Assembly (NCBI GenBank): GCA_014730295.1
Contig: WJIN01000408.1
Coordinates: 1-64,000 of the forward strand
Direction of reading: 5' to 3'
From: Promethearchaeota archaeon
Lineage (GTDB): Archaea; Asgardarchaeota; Lokiarchaeia; Sigynarchaeales; SOKP01
DNA length: 64,000 nucleotides
The translations under genes were made by a program, and so were the position numbers. The notes beneath the pieces are model-generated. The model made no database searches. It had not been told where the DNA came from and saw only the letters and a list, made by a program, of their open reading frames with translations. Shown here in pieces: positions 7,789 through 16,834 of this stretch. The stretch's first letter is position 1, and each line of letters opens with the position of its first letter.

Positions 7789-9717
7789 TTATTTCAAAAG
7801 GATTGTCTCTTGATTCTTCGGAGATTTCGTAGCTTTGCGCAATTTTTTGTGTATCATAGTGCTTAAACTTACACATTTTGATTCTTCTCCGTGGTTGGTT
7901 ATGATCATCTTCGGGCGCGGCTGAATTCGGCGCATAAATTGCGAGATCTGGCTTCTTGAGGAATGTCCACTAAATCCTTCAAGCGTGAAAATATTTAAAT
8001 TCGATTTTACCAGTTGAGTTCGCCCCTTTTCGTCAACATATTGAAATTCCTTGAACCCGCGCTGAATTCGATTGCCGAGTGTTCCTCGAACTTGGTATGA
8101 GACAAAAATCAATGAATTGTCAGAATTTTCAGCTAGATGTTTCAAATAATAGACGGATGGCCCTCCAATAAGCATTCCACTTGTAGCCATTATAACACAT
8201 GGTCCCCCCGTTAAGACATCCATCCTCTCATCATAAGTATTCACAGTGGTAAAGAAATCACTCAGAAATGGATTTTTTCCTTGATGGAGAATCTTTTCTC
8301 TTAGATCACTGCTTAAATAGTCGGGATTAGCCGTATGAATAGCGGTAGCTTCTGAGATCAATCCGTCTAAAAAGATCGGGATTTGTTCAATCATACCTTT
8401 CGAGATAAACTCCTCAATTACAATAATTAATTCTTGAGCTCTTCCCACCGCTAAAACAGGAATTAATACCTTTCCACCTCTTTTAATGGTAGAGTTTATT
8501 ACTTGTCGTAGTTCTCGCTCTGATTCCTGCCGACTTGGTATTCTATCTTGGGGACCTCCATATGTAGATTCCACTACTAAGGCTTCTACTCGCGGGAATT
8601 TTATATTTGCTCGTTCTAATAACCGCGTTTTTTGGAATTTAAAATCTCCAGTATAGACGAAATTATATCCTCCCTTACCAAAGTGGAGATGGACCATTGA
8701 GGATCCTAAAATATGTCCTGAATTGTGAAGAGTCAATTTTATATCAGGAGCAATATCGGTTACTTTACCCCATGATAAAGGAATGGTATGAAGTACCGTA
8801 TTCTTCACGTCTCGTTTAGAATAGGGAGGTGTGGTGCCTTCACGTTCGCAGATCTGTACAAAATCGAGTTGGAGCATAGTAGAGAGGTTTCGCGTAGGTA
8901 AAGTACTATAGACTGGGCCTCTATAACCATATTTAAACAGAAACGGTACCATCCCACAGTGATCGAGATGAGCATGAGATACAATTACGGCATCTAAATC
9001 CCGGATGTTAAATTCAGGAAGATTGAAAAAAGGAAATCGTTCCCGAGGATTTCCGACATTGAGTCCGCAATCTATTAATATATTACTATCTTGGGTTTGC
9101 ATAAGGATAGCCGAGCGCCCAACTTCGCGGAATCCACCTAATGCGGTCATGCGTATGTTAAGGTCTTTATACATCACAGGACGATGGATTCGTTTTCCGA
9201 TTCTGAGAAGGATATCTTTTTGAGTTTGGCGTTCTTTTGCTAACATTCCTCTAATTAGTTGGATCGTTCGGGACGTTAGAGGAGGTGTTCGAATCGTTCT
9301 TGGCTGCCAGAAAGTGTTTGCTCGAATTTCTTTAAGGTTAACCCCTTTTTTCCCGATTACTATTCCCGGTTTTCCCGATTCTATGATCACTTCACCTCTG
9401 GTATGGTCGAATTCGATACCACTAATCTCTGCTTCTTCGCCCACCAAATTACGAATATATTTTTCGGTTTCAGCTGGATCCATCCGTTTATCAACATTCC
9501 ATCGGATCACTATTCGTTTCCGCATCTTTTTTGCTAATTCCTTCAAGATATCAGATTGTTGGATAAGCTCTACGTCAGCACCGTCAGAATCACCTTTCGA
9601 GTATACTGCGATTTCGGGGCCTTCGAATTCAATTTTTTGGATCTGAATATCATCGGGAAGATATTCTCTTATTTCCTTCTTTATTTTTTCTAATTCTCTT
9701 TCAAAACTCATTGTCAT
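7789..9717 (-). CDS. fttA: aCPSF1/FttA, KH-domain beta-CASP ribonuclease and transcription termination factor
   Basis: 642 aa. Two N-terminal KH-type modules (about 1-145; GKPGIVIGKKGVNLKEI is the second KH loop) are followed by a metallo-beta-lactamase fold (metal motif H248-A-H-L-D252-H253) with an inserted beta-CASP region. A C-terminal NHGE strand completes the active site. This universal archaeal nuclease cuts nascent RNA and ends transcription at U-rich sites, and it is homologous to eukaryotic CPSF73. Length fits the family. The start is the ATG at 9717, although a second Met two codons in is equally possible. It appears monocistronic. Confidence 0.95.
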   Translation of the reverse strand: MTMSFERELEKIKKEIREYLPDDIQIQKIEFEGPEIAVYSKGDSDGADVELIQQSDILKELAKKMRKRIVIRWNVDKRMDPAETEKYIRNLVGEEAEISGIEFDHTRGEVIIESGKPGIVIGKKGVNLKEIRANTFWQPRTIRTPPLTSRTIQLIRGMLAKERQTQKDILLRIGKRIHRPVMYKDLNIRMTALGGFREVGRSAILMQTQDSNILIDCGLNVGNPRERFPFFNLPEFNIRDLDAVIVSHAHLDHCGMVPFLFKYGYRGPVYSTLPTRNLSTMLQLDFVQICEREGTTPPYSKRDVKNTVLHTIPLSWGKVTDIAPDIKLTLHNSGHILGSSMVHLHFGKGGYNFVYTGDFKFQKTRLLERANIKFPRVEALVVESTYGGPQDRIPSRQESERELRQVINSTIKRGGKVLIPVLAVGRAQELIIVIEEFISKGMIEQIPIFLDGLISEATAIHTANPDYLSSDLREKILHQGKNPFLSDFFTTVNTYDERMDVLTGGPCVIMATSGMLIGGPSVYYLKHLAENSDNSLIFVSYQVRGTLGNRIQRGFKEFQYVDEKGRTQLVKSNLNIFTLEGFSGHSSRSQISQFMRRIQPRPKMIITNHGEESKCVSLSTMIHKKLRKATKSPKNQETILLK

Positions 9718-10289
9718 TCGCTTATTTATAAGTTAGATAAAAGTTCTAATCAGTTGTTAATTTTTATCTTTAAAATTTATATTGATTGATTATTAAATTC
9801 TACTTGATATTAAATATTCAAAAAATAGGTCTCCAGATTATAAAAGACACATAGAAACCCATTATTTGTAAGTTTTATTGGTAATATATAAAATACACAT
9901 ATTTAACAAGCAGCTGTAATTAATTCTCCTCTAATATAAGAATTATATCGTATAGAGAATGTTTTTGAAGCTTGGGTTTTAAATTTCCTAAAGCTCTAGA
10001 ATTTAAGAATAAATTTTACAATAAAAACCTTTCTATTGTGGTATGATTTGATATTAACTGTTTTTATTATTATTTCAAACCAATAACAAGGATTAAGGTT
10101 AAATTTGAAAAGTGGATTGTTTTAATAGGACAATGGGGCAATATGAATTAATAAATAGATTTTAAAACACTTAATTTATTCTATAATCACCAAAAATCAA
10201 GAATAATGGAATTCTCAGATCATATTTCTTTACTATACTTTTTAAAAAATCCGAACTTCTATACACTAAATTACTGTAGTTTTGTTAAA
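9718..10289. other. Divergent intergenic region, no gene recognised
   Basis: Very AT-rich DNA between the divergently transcribed aCPSF1 and PurN genes. It should carry both promoters. I see several TATA-like strings but no convincing single site, no tRNA and no repeat. Confidence 0.5.
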
Positions 10290-10925
10290 ATGTCGTTAGT
10301 TAATATAGGTTGTATCGCCTCGGGTTCGGGTTCTAACTTTGAGGCAATTGTTCAATCAACCAGATCTGGTATTTTAAAGGGGAAAGCTGAAGTAAGCGTA
10401 CTTATCTGCAATAAAAAAGGCGCCTATTGTATGGAAAGGGCAGATAAGCTCAAGATTCCTTATGTCTTAATAGAATCTGATAACCACGATGGAACGAGAG
10501 AGGAATTTGATCAAAAGATGATAAAAGTTCTGAAAGAATTTAACTGTCAATTAATTGCGCTGGTGGGTTATATGAGATTAGTAAGCAGGGTATTTATCGA
10601 AGCGTTTGACGGGAACGTGATGAACATTCACCCTGCTTTACTTCCTTCCTTTAAAGGGATGCACGCTCATAAAGACGCCTTGGATTACGGGGTCAAAGTT
10701 TCTGGTGCAACGGTTCATTTTGTGGATGTGAAAGAAGATCATGGTCCCATTATCATTCAAAAATGTGTGCCGGTCTACGCTGACGATACCGAAGATACGT
10801 TGGGAGATCGAATAATCGTCTGGGAGCATAAAATATTTCCGAAAGCGATTGAACTCTTCTGTGATGGAAGACTTGAAGTAAAGGGAAGAATCGTCCACAT
10901 TGACGGAGAGCTTGAATTAGGATAA
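10290..10925 (+). CDS. purN: Phosphoribosylglycinamide formyltransferase
   Basis: 211 aa from the ATG at 10290. An upstream in-frame ATG at 10206 would add 28 residues with no family match, so I prefer the inner start, where the Rossmann strand begins (VNIGCIASGSGSNF). The enzyme transfers a formyl group from 10-formyl-tetrahydrofolate to GAR in purine synthesis. The catalytic triad is N112, H114 (MNIHPALLPSF) and D150 (KEDHGP), with spacing identical to E. coli PurN. It stands alone, with no other pur gene in the window. Confidence 0.9.
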   Translation: MSLVNIGCIASGSGSNFEAIVQSTRSGILKGKAEVSVLICNKKGAYCMERADKLKIPYVLIESDNHDGTREEFDQKMIKVLKEFNCQLIALVGYMRLVSRVFIEAFDGNVMNIHPALLPSFKGMHAHKDALDYGVKVSGATVHFVDVKEDHGPIIIQKCVPVYADDTEDTLGDRIIVWEHKIFPKAIELFCDGRLEVKGRIVHIDGELELG

Positions 10926-11243
10926 CATGCTTCTATTTAAAAATACAGCGGAATTTTTCTCAATAATAATTAGATTCTTTTTTAGATTCTTAGATCAATA
11001 TCATTTTAAAACCATCTTAGCAAGCGAATTACATCTTCTAAGAGAAACTCTTTTCTAATAATTCAATGAAACTCTGATCAATATTGCATTCCCTTGCGGG
11101 TATCAGTTTCTTCTATTCAAAACACTCCGTTCATTTGGTGTTTTTTGATGACACTATATAAAAAATTCCGGCGATTTTCCAAAATAATCTTAGCAACAAT
11201 CATGAATAAGATTAATTTAAATTGATAAGATTAATTATGTAAA
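10926..11243. other. Intergenic stretch, no gene recognised
   Basis: AT-rich spacer between purN and the structured element upstream of the EF-2 paralogue. I see no open frame with a family signature and no tRNA. Confidence 0.5.
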
Positions 11244-11341
11244 TGGGGAAATGATTCGATGATTGCTCTGACCCATATGAGATTGATACGGTGTATCAAT
11301 TCAATGATAAAGATCTTGAGTTAAGAGAATTCATTTCCCCA
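11244..11341. ncRNA. Candidate structured element upstream of the EF-2 paralogue
   Basis: TGGGGAAATGA (11244-11254) pairs perfectly with TCATTTCCCCA (11331-11341). The enclosed stretch holds a perfect 7-bp hairpin, TTGATAC-GGT-GTATCAA. The 98-nt unit ends about 80 bases before the EF-2-like start codon, so it could be a leader structure or a free small RNA. It lacks a T-arm signature, so it is not a tRNA, including tRNA-Sec. No known riboswitch core is recognised. Confidence 0.4.
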
Positions 11342-11421
11342 CATTATCTCTCATTAAAGTACAAAATTATTAATCAAAATATTAATTTTCATATTCAAAT
11401 CATAAAAGATAAACAAAGAGA

Positions 11422-13611
11422 ATGCCACGCCGAAAAGATATCAGCGAAATACTGGAACTGATGGAAAACACAGAAAATATTAGAAATATTGGATTTGTAG
11501 GTCATATAGATCACGGTAAAACCACACTTTCAGATTCATTACTCAGTGAAGCGGGATTATTGAGTCCTGAATTAGCGGGAGAAGCTCGTGTATTGGATTA
11601 TTTGGAAGAAGAGCAACAACGCGGAATTACTATGAAATCTTCGAATATATCACTTTATTATGAACATCCCTTGGAGAAGAATGAGCCTTTTCTTGTGAAT
11701 TTGGTGGATACCCCGGGTCATCTAGATTTTTCGGGAAAAGTTACTAGAGCCCTAAGACTAATCGACGGAGTTATAGTCGTAGTAGATGCTGTAGAGGAAA
11801 TAATTGCCCAATCGGAAACGGTGATTAAGCAATCTATTGAAGAAGGGGTAAAACCGATATTATATATCAACAAAGTTGATCGCTTAATTAGAGAATTACA
11901 ACTGACAGAGGATCAAATTCGAAAGAAATACAGCAGAATAATAAATGCGTTCAATACTCTAATAAAACGATTTGCAGATCCTCCGTTTGATAAAGAATGG
12001 CAAGTCAGTCCAGCTGAGGGGAATGTGGCCTTTGGGTCAGCACTCCACAAATGGGGCTTTACACTGAAAATTTTAAAAAAAAGCGGATTGAAGTTTAAAG
12101 ATATCACCAAACGCTATGAAAAGGAGAGCTATTCGAAAGAGACTTATTCAGATTTAACCGTATATCTGCCTATAGATAAAGCAATTTTAGAAATGGCTAT
12201 AAATCATTTGCCTAATCCTATTGAAGCGCAAAAATATCGGATAAAAAAATTATGGAAAGGTGATATAAATTCCAAAATTGGACATGCTATTATCAATTGC
12301 CAACCTAATGGACCTTTAGTTATGTGCGTGAGTAAGGTACAAGCAGAAAAACATGGTTTGGTGGCTACTGGGAGAATTTTTTCTGGGAAATGTACTAAAA
12401 AGACGGAAGTATATCTAGTAAGAGAGAATAATTATGAACATATTCAACGTCTTTCATTGTATATGGGACAAAGAAGAGAGCAAGTTGAGGAAATTCCCGT
12501 CGGAAATATTGTCGCTCTGGAGGGCCTAAAAGCAATTAAAAGTGGAGAAAGTATTTTTGAAAGCAGCGTATCAAATAATCTTATTCCTTTTGGAGAAGTG
12601 AAATATGTTACAACTCCTGTGATCACGGTTTCTATTGAGCCTGAATATTTAAGAGAAATAGACGAAATGAAGCGGATTATAGATAATCTTTTAATTGAAG
12701 ATCCGAATTTAAGATTTGAAATCAATGAGGAAAACGGTGAATTTCTCTTATCTGGGATGGGACCTTTGCATTTGGAAGTTACTGCCAAGGAAATCGAGAA
12801 ACGAGGGGTAAGGGTGGATATCTCCGAACCAAGAGCGGTATTTAAAGAATCTTGCAGAAACCAATCTTCTATAATAAGATCTGCGGGGCCTAATGAACAG
12901 AATTATGTAGAATTACAAGTAGCTCGTTTGGATGAGAACACACTCGAATTTTTCAAATCTACAAACATTCACGATATTAGGAGGAGAATAGAATTAGAAG
13001 AAGCATTAGAACAAGAAACAACCTTAAACGAAAAGGAGCGGCAAAATTTATGGAAATGCGACGATGATTATAATCTGTTAATAAACGAGGCGGAGGTTAA
13101 AATAAACGAGAATTATGAGTCTTTAATTGAAGATATAATTGATAAAATACATTTTAATGGCCCTTTATGTGGTGAAAAATTAACAGAATTAAAAATAGTA
13201 ATAAAAGATTTAGCCCTCAACCAACTTGAGGAAGAAACTGCCTTTACACAGTTGTCTGTATTATTTTACGATGCGATTAAGAAAGCGCTCAATGAAGCCG
13301 AACTCGTGCTACTCGAACCTATTTATCATACAATCATTCAATTGCCCCCTGATTTTGTGAGAAAAGCACTCTCTATCTTGTCAAAATACTCCGCAAAAAT
13401 AAAAGAAATTGATCAAGATAATGAATATCAAGCCACCATCGACATTTTATTGCCAGTGCGTTATTCTGTTCAATTTGCTGAAGATTTACGATCCATAACA
13501 TCTGGGAGAGCATTTTGGCAAAATGAATTGCATGTGTTTTCAGAAGTCCCTAAAAATGAGGCAGATAGAATTATTTCTGATTTGAGGTTTAAAAAGGGAT
13601 TATCTTGGTAA
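11422..13611 (+). CDS. EF-2 paralogue lacking the diphthamide loop
   Basis: 729 aa, full archaeal EF-2 length. The GTPase domain is intact: G1 GHIDHGKTT (27-35), switch I region RGITMKSS, G3 DTPGHLDF and G4 NKVD. Domains II, III and V are also recognisable (RSITSGRAFW near the C-terminus). In normal EF-2, domain IV carries the loop LHxDxxHRGxxQ whose second His becomes diphthamide. At that place (residues 599-611) this protein has LNQLEEETAFTQL, so the modified His and the HRG are gone. Asgard genomes are known to carry such a second EF-2 of unknown role beside canonical EF-2. Translocation activity is therefore uncertain. The C-terminal tail is shorter than usual. Confidence 0.88.
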   Translation: MPRRKDISEILELMENTENIRNIGFVGHIDHGKTTLSDSLLSEAGLLSPELAGEARVLDYLEEEQQRGITMKSSNISLYYEHPLEKNEPFLVNLVDTPGHLDFSGKVTRALRLIDGVIVVVDAVEEIIAQSETVIKQSIEEGVKPILYINKVDRLIRELQLTEDQIRKKYSRIINAFNTLIKRFADPPFDKEWQVSPAEGNVAFGSALHKWGFTLKILKKSGLKFKDITKRYEKESYSKETYSDLTVYLPIDKAILEMAINHLPNPIEAQKYRIKKLWKGDINSKIGHAIINCQPNGPLVMCVSKVQAEKHGLVATGRIFSGKCTKKTEVYLVRENNYEHIQRLSLYMGQRREQVEEIPVGNIVALEGLKAIKSGESIFESSVSNNLIPFGEVKYVTTPVITVSIEPEYLREIDEMKRIIDNLLIEDPNLRFEINEENGEFLLSGMGPLHLEVTAKEIEKRGVRVDISEPRAVFKESCRNQSSIIRSAGPNEQNYVELQVARLDENTLEFFKSTNIHDIRRRIELEEALEQETTLNEKERQNLWKCDDDYNLLINEAEVKINENYESLIEDIIDKIHFNGPLCGEKLTELKIVIKDLALNQLEEETAFTQLSVLFYDAIKKALNEAELVLLEPIYHTIIQLPPDFVRKALSILSKYSAKIKEIDQDNEYQATIDILLPVRYSVQFAEDLRSITSGRAFWQNELHVFSEVPKNEADRIISDLRFKKGLSW

Positions 13612-13965
13612 ATTTTGGTTTAAAGGATAGATATATGTTTGAAAATTAATTCTCTAAGGTTCGTATAACAATAGAGAGAAGCGAATTTATTCAGATATAG
13701 ATGTAGCAATAATTTTGAAAAATATCGATTATGAAGAGATTGATACAATTGATGAACCAACTTATAATTTAGATAAAGATTATGGACTAGGTTTAAATTA
13801 TCATCCTATAACTGAAAAAGAATTTAATTCCACAAAATACTCATTTAATAATGCAATTCTGAGAGAAGGTATAATAAAAGATTCTAATTCTCTAAACCTA
13901 AAACTGATCATTACAACTAAGTTCACGTTTGATTTTCAAAAAGAATTAAATATTAAGAAAAAAGA
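13612..13965. other. Intergenic stretch with a doubtful open frame
   Basis: AT-rich DNA. A 95-codon frame starting with TTG (13715-14002) runs into the opposite-strand tRNA-Gly gene, and its last dozen codons are tRNA sequence. I recognise no family in it and do not call it a gene. Confidence 0.5.
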
Positions 13966-14067
13966 TGCACCTGCCGGGAATTTCGTATTACTTCTCAGAT
14001 GAAAGGAAATTTCGAACCCGGGACACGGGCTTGGGAAGCCAGTATATTACCACTATACAACAGGTGC
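13966..14067 (-). tRNA. tRNA-Gly (anticodon CCC) with a 31-nt intron in the T-loop
   Basis: On the minus strand the acceptor GCACCTG (14067 side) pairs with CAGGTGC, followed by discriminator A. The D arm is GTAT-AGTGGTA-ATAT and the anticodon loop TTCCCAA gives anticodon CCC (Gly). The T stem CCGGG/CCCGG is interrupted by a 38-nt loop. Removing 31 nt (about 13980-14010) restores a 7-nt TTCGAAT loop and a 71-nt tRNA. The intron edges share the repeat CGAAATT. The anticodon stem has one T-C mismatch at positions 28-42. Confidence 0.86.
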
Positions 14068-14330
14068 GATCTTTTTCTTTAATAAAATATTTGAAAAGAA
14101 AATATTTATGAATTTGTAATCAAAACTACTAAATTAAATTTATTACTTAAGAAAGAGTTAAATCTTCCCTAACTAATTTTTTGTTTATAACTATTAGAAA
14201 TTAATTTTAAAAATTCTGGAGATACTATAGCAATTAAGTTTTTCAAATCTATCGTGGAAGATATTCACAACAAGTATTTTAATTGAAATAGCTTAAATTA
14301 ATATAATTCATTCTAAGGTTACAATCACCT

Positions 14331-15815
14331 ATGATTTATCAAGGCGTTTTCAATATTCTTGATTATATTTTCAAGGAAAGTGATCTATTCTATATTGAGG
14401 TTGATAACTATTTTAAGACCAAATTAAGCGATTCTATCGAGATTGATCAAGTTAAGAGAGAAAATATAAATGAAGATTTGATGAGTCTAATAGAATATCT
14501 AATACCCTTATTATTGGAAATTGGATTTGAAGAATCTGAATTAACTAATACGTTTTTTGACCCTTCCTTAAAAATTAAGGAGAAAGAAAAACAAACGATT
14601 AATAGCACGTTAGACCTCTTTGATAAAAGGATTGCTCCATTGATCCATGAGCTTATATTCGAAAAAATATGTCATTATTTGGTGAATTTGGATGGATCTG
14701 AAGTGATTCTAACATTGAGAAAAGAGGGTGCGTTTCCTTTAGAATTACTCGTTGAGATTAGACAATTAAAGGATAGTTTCAATCAAAATGAAAAGAAAAT
14801 AGAAGTTTTTAAAGATTATATTCAGCTCAAAAGCCAAATTATTGATAAATATTGTCAAAATAAAGCACAGATAGAAAACCTCGAAGATTTACGCGAAACC
14901 CGCAACAAAATTCAATTATTATATTTAATTTATCGAATTATTCATTTTTTCCATCTGGAACGTATTTTTGATTTTGAACATATAGAAATATATCTCCAAG
15001 ACCATATCGATGAGTGGTTAAGAACCATCCCTCTCGTATCTTTGAGAAATCCTGACCTATATTTTTGCGGAATCTATTTAGCTTATAATTTAGGCATCAA
15101 AATTAATAAAGAAAAAGTGAAAGGATTTATATCAGAACTATATTTGGAATATACAGACGAATATGAAGCTCCAATAATGGAAGGAACGAGTAGTCTGTAT
15201 TATTTTGGGAAATCTCATGAATATTTAAATATTGAACTGAAAGAAGAACAAATTAAGAAATTAGTACAAGCAGATTCAAAATTCTTCGAATCGCATCGGC
15301 TAAAAGATTTCGAAACGGCTCGATTGGTGGTAATTCTTAAGATTTATAAAATGTTGGGTCTATATAATCAAATAGATAGGGATAAAATACAATCTATTGA
15401 AGGAGAAATAGAAAAACGAATTAAAGAAAATAGCATTCAACAACATCGAGATGGATTGTTTTCCTCTGAAGCCACTTATTATGTGCTCTTTTATCATTAT
15501 ATGGTAGATAAACTGGATGAGCTAAGAGATATTGTATTATTAGATAACATAATCTCAAGAATTTATCGGAATATTGAATTAATGGTGTTTTCAGAAGATA
15601 CGAGCTATGATCTTGTTAGTGAAATCTTCTATTCCTGTGAAAGCTTAAAACTTTTAAATTGTATTGAGAAAAAGTTCGTAATTATTCATCTTGCACGGTA
15701 TTTATTCCCTGAGAAAGTTTTCCAAAAGATACAAAATGAAGAAAAGTTCGAATTCGATACAGGAAATTTCCGCCATCTGGGAGTGGATCCGACTACAGGA
15801 GAAACGATCTATTAA
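14331..15815 (+). CDS. Helical toroid-like protein, paralogue of the gene at 31.8 kb
   Basis: 494 aa, almost entirely helical, with no membrane segment. The second half has repeats such as PLVSLRNPDLYFCGIYLAYN and HRDGLFSSEATYYVLFYHYM, which look like the paired-helix repeats of prenyltransferase/squalene-cyclase type alpha-alpha toroids. No zinc or Asp-rich catalytic motif of those enzymes is visible, so I do not assign activity. A 492-aa paralogue lies at 31822-33300 and shares the same motifs and a similar C-terminal end (TGE). It converges tail to tail with uspA, leaving only 28 bases between the stops. Confidence 0.6.
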   Translation: MIYQGVFNILDYIFKESDLFYIEVDNYFKTKLSDSIEIDQVKRENINEDLMSLIEYLIPLLLEIGFEESELTNTFFDPSLKIKEKEKQTINSTLDLFDKRIAPLIHELIFEKICHYLVNLDGSEVILTLRKEGAFPLELLVEIRQLKDSFNQNEKKIEVFKDYIQLKSQIIDKYCQNKAQIENLEDLRETRNKIQLLYLIYRIIHFFHLERIFDFEHIEIYLQDHIDEWLRTIPLVSLRNPDLYFCGIYLAYNLGIKINKEKVKGFISELYLEYTDEYEAPIMEGTSSLYYFGKSHEYLNIELKEEQIKKLVQADSKFFESHRLKDFETARLVVILKIYKMLGLYNQIDRDKIQSIEGEIEKRIKENSIQQHRDGLFSSEATYYVLFYHYMVDKLDELRDIVLLDNIISRIYRNIELMVFSEDTSYDLVSEIFYSCESLKLLNCIEKKFVIIHLARYLFPEKVFQKIQNEEKFEFDTGNFRHLGVDPTTGETIY

Positions 15816-15843
15816 CTAAAACACATTTCTCTTAAATTTTGAT

Positions 15844-16296
15844 TTAAGATATTATTAAAACGGGTATTTCAGAAAGATTTATTACTCGTTCTGTCACATG
15901 CCCCATCATAATATCAACGACATGCTTTTTCCCACGAATCGACATGATAATTAAATCAAAATTCACAGAGTAATTTATTATTTCTTGTACGGGTTCTCCC
16001 CTAAGTATTTTTTCTTTTATTAAGGTGGGATTATAATCGAGAGCCCTAATTTCTTGCTTTGCCTTGTTAATATAATTTTCTCCTTGCTGCCTAAATTTTC
16101 GGGATAATTCCGTATAACTCTGTTCCTCGCCTACGCTTAATTTTTTGATATTTTCCTCATCAATGACATATAGGATATGGACTTCACAATTTAGAAAATT
16201 TTTCGCAAATTTTACAGCGTATTCAAACGCCTTTATGCTTTTCGGGGAACCATCAATCGGTACGAGAATTTTTCTGTAGAAGATTTCCTCAGACAT
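15844..16296 (-). CDS. Universal stress protein (UspA family)
   Basis: 150 aa, a single Usp domain: KILVPIDGSPKSIKAFEYA at the start and VTERVINLSEIPVLIIS at the end. The ATP-binding members carry G-x2-G-x9-G-S/T in the last loop. Here the loop reads RGKKHVVDIMMGHVTE, so the second Gly and the Ser/Thr are both His. ATP binding of the usual kind is thus doubtful. The role is probably a stress-related regulatory one, but this is only by family. It lies downstream of the ATP synthase operon with a gap of about 120 bases. Confidence 0.85.
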   Translation of the reverse strand: MSEEIFYRKILVPIDGSPKSIKAFEYAVKFAKNFLNCEVHILYVIDEENIKKLSVGEEQSYTELSRKFRQQGENYINKAKQEIRALDYNPTLIKEKILRGEPVQEIINYSVNFDLIIMSIRGKKHVVDIMMGHVTERVINLSEIPVLIIS

Positions 16297-16420
16297 AACG
16301 ATACCAATTATAATCCTTATGGAATATTTTAAAATTAATAAATACGGTTTAATTTATATTAAAGTGTGTTTTGATGATAATTAATATTATCTGTTGTGAG
16401 ATTTAATTCCTAATTTTTAC

Positions 16421-16834
16421 TTATTGTGTTGGATTATTTCCACAATTGGGGCATTTTTTAGCGCTCCGAGTAAGAATCATTCCACAATTAGGACATTTAC
16501 GTATCAAGGGACGGTGATAAGAGAAATCTAAAGATTCTGGTGTATCTCTTATTGGGGTTTCAACTTTATATTGCTTTTTTGATTTTTTCCTGGACGATTC
16601 TGATTTTTCTCTCGAACTGGGAAGATAAGAGGAAAGCGAGATTTCATCACTTTTATATATTAAACCGAAAAAGAAGAGAAAAAGAAAACTAATCACTAAT
16701 ATTGACACGAGAAAATTAGTTCCTGACAATATTAGATATAGAAGAAGAATAAGTAATATGATTGTTAAAACTACTAATGATATCTGTTTTTTCCTGTTAA
16801 AGATACTAACTTTTGATTTTTTTTGCTCATTCAT
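16421..16834 (-). CDS. Two-span membrane protein with C-terminal zinc ribbon, coupled to the ATP synthase operon
   Basis: 137 aa. Residues about 18-60 hold two hydrophobic segments. A basic, Ser-rich linker follows, and residues 113-132 form a zinc ribbon (CPNCG, 12 residues, CPNCG). Its ATG overlaps the atpI stop codon as ATGA (16831-16834), so translation is probably coupled to the ATPase operon. I know of no such protein as a standard A-ATPase subunit. It could be an assembly factor, a membrane anchor, or merely a rider in the operon. Confidence 0.65.
   Translation of the reverse strand: MNEQKKSKVSIFNRKKQISLVVLTIILLILLLYLILSGTNFLVSILVISFLFLFFFGLIYKSDEISLSSYLPSSREKSESSRKKSKKQYKVETPIRDTPESLDFSYHRPLIRKCPNCGMILTRSAKKCPNCGNNPTQ

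Noticed and set aside
10206..10289. Upstream ATG for PurN
   Set aside because: The additional 28 residues have no PurN homology and are intergenic-like; the inner ATG begins exactly at the family start.
11244..11341. tRNA-Sec or another long-armed tRNA
   Set aside because: The outer stem and length are suggestive, but there is no T-loop sequence, no anticodon arm and no discriminator logic.
13715..14002. 95-codon open frame starting with TTG after the EF-2 paralogue
   Set aside because: It overlaps the opposite-strand tRNA-Gly gene by 37 bases, has no recognisable family, no convincing ribosome site, and a composition like intergenic DNA.
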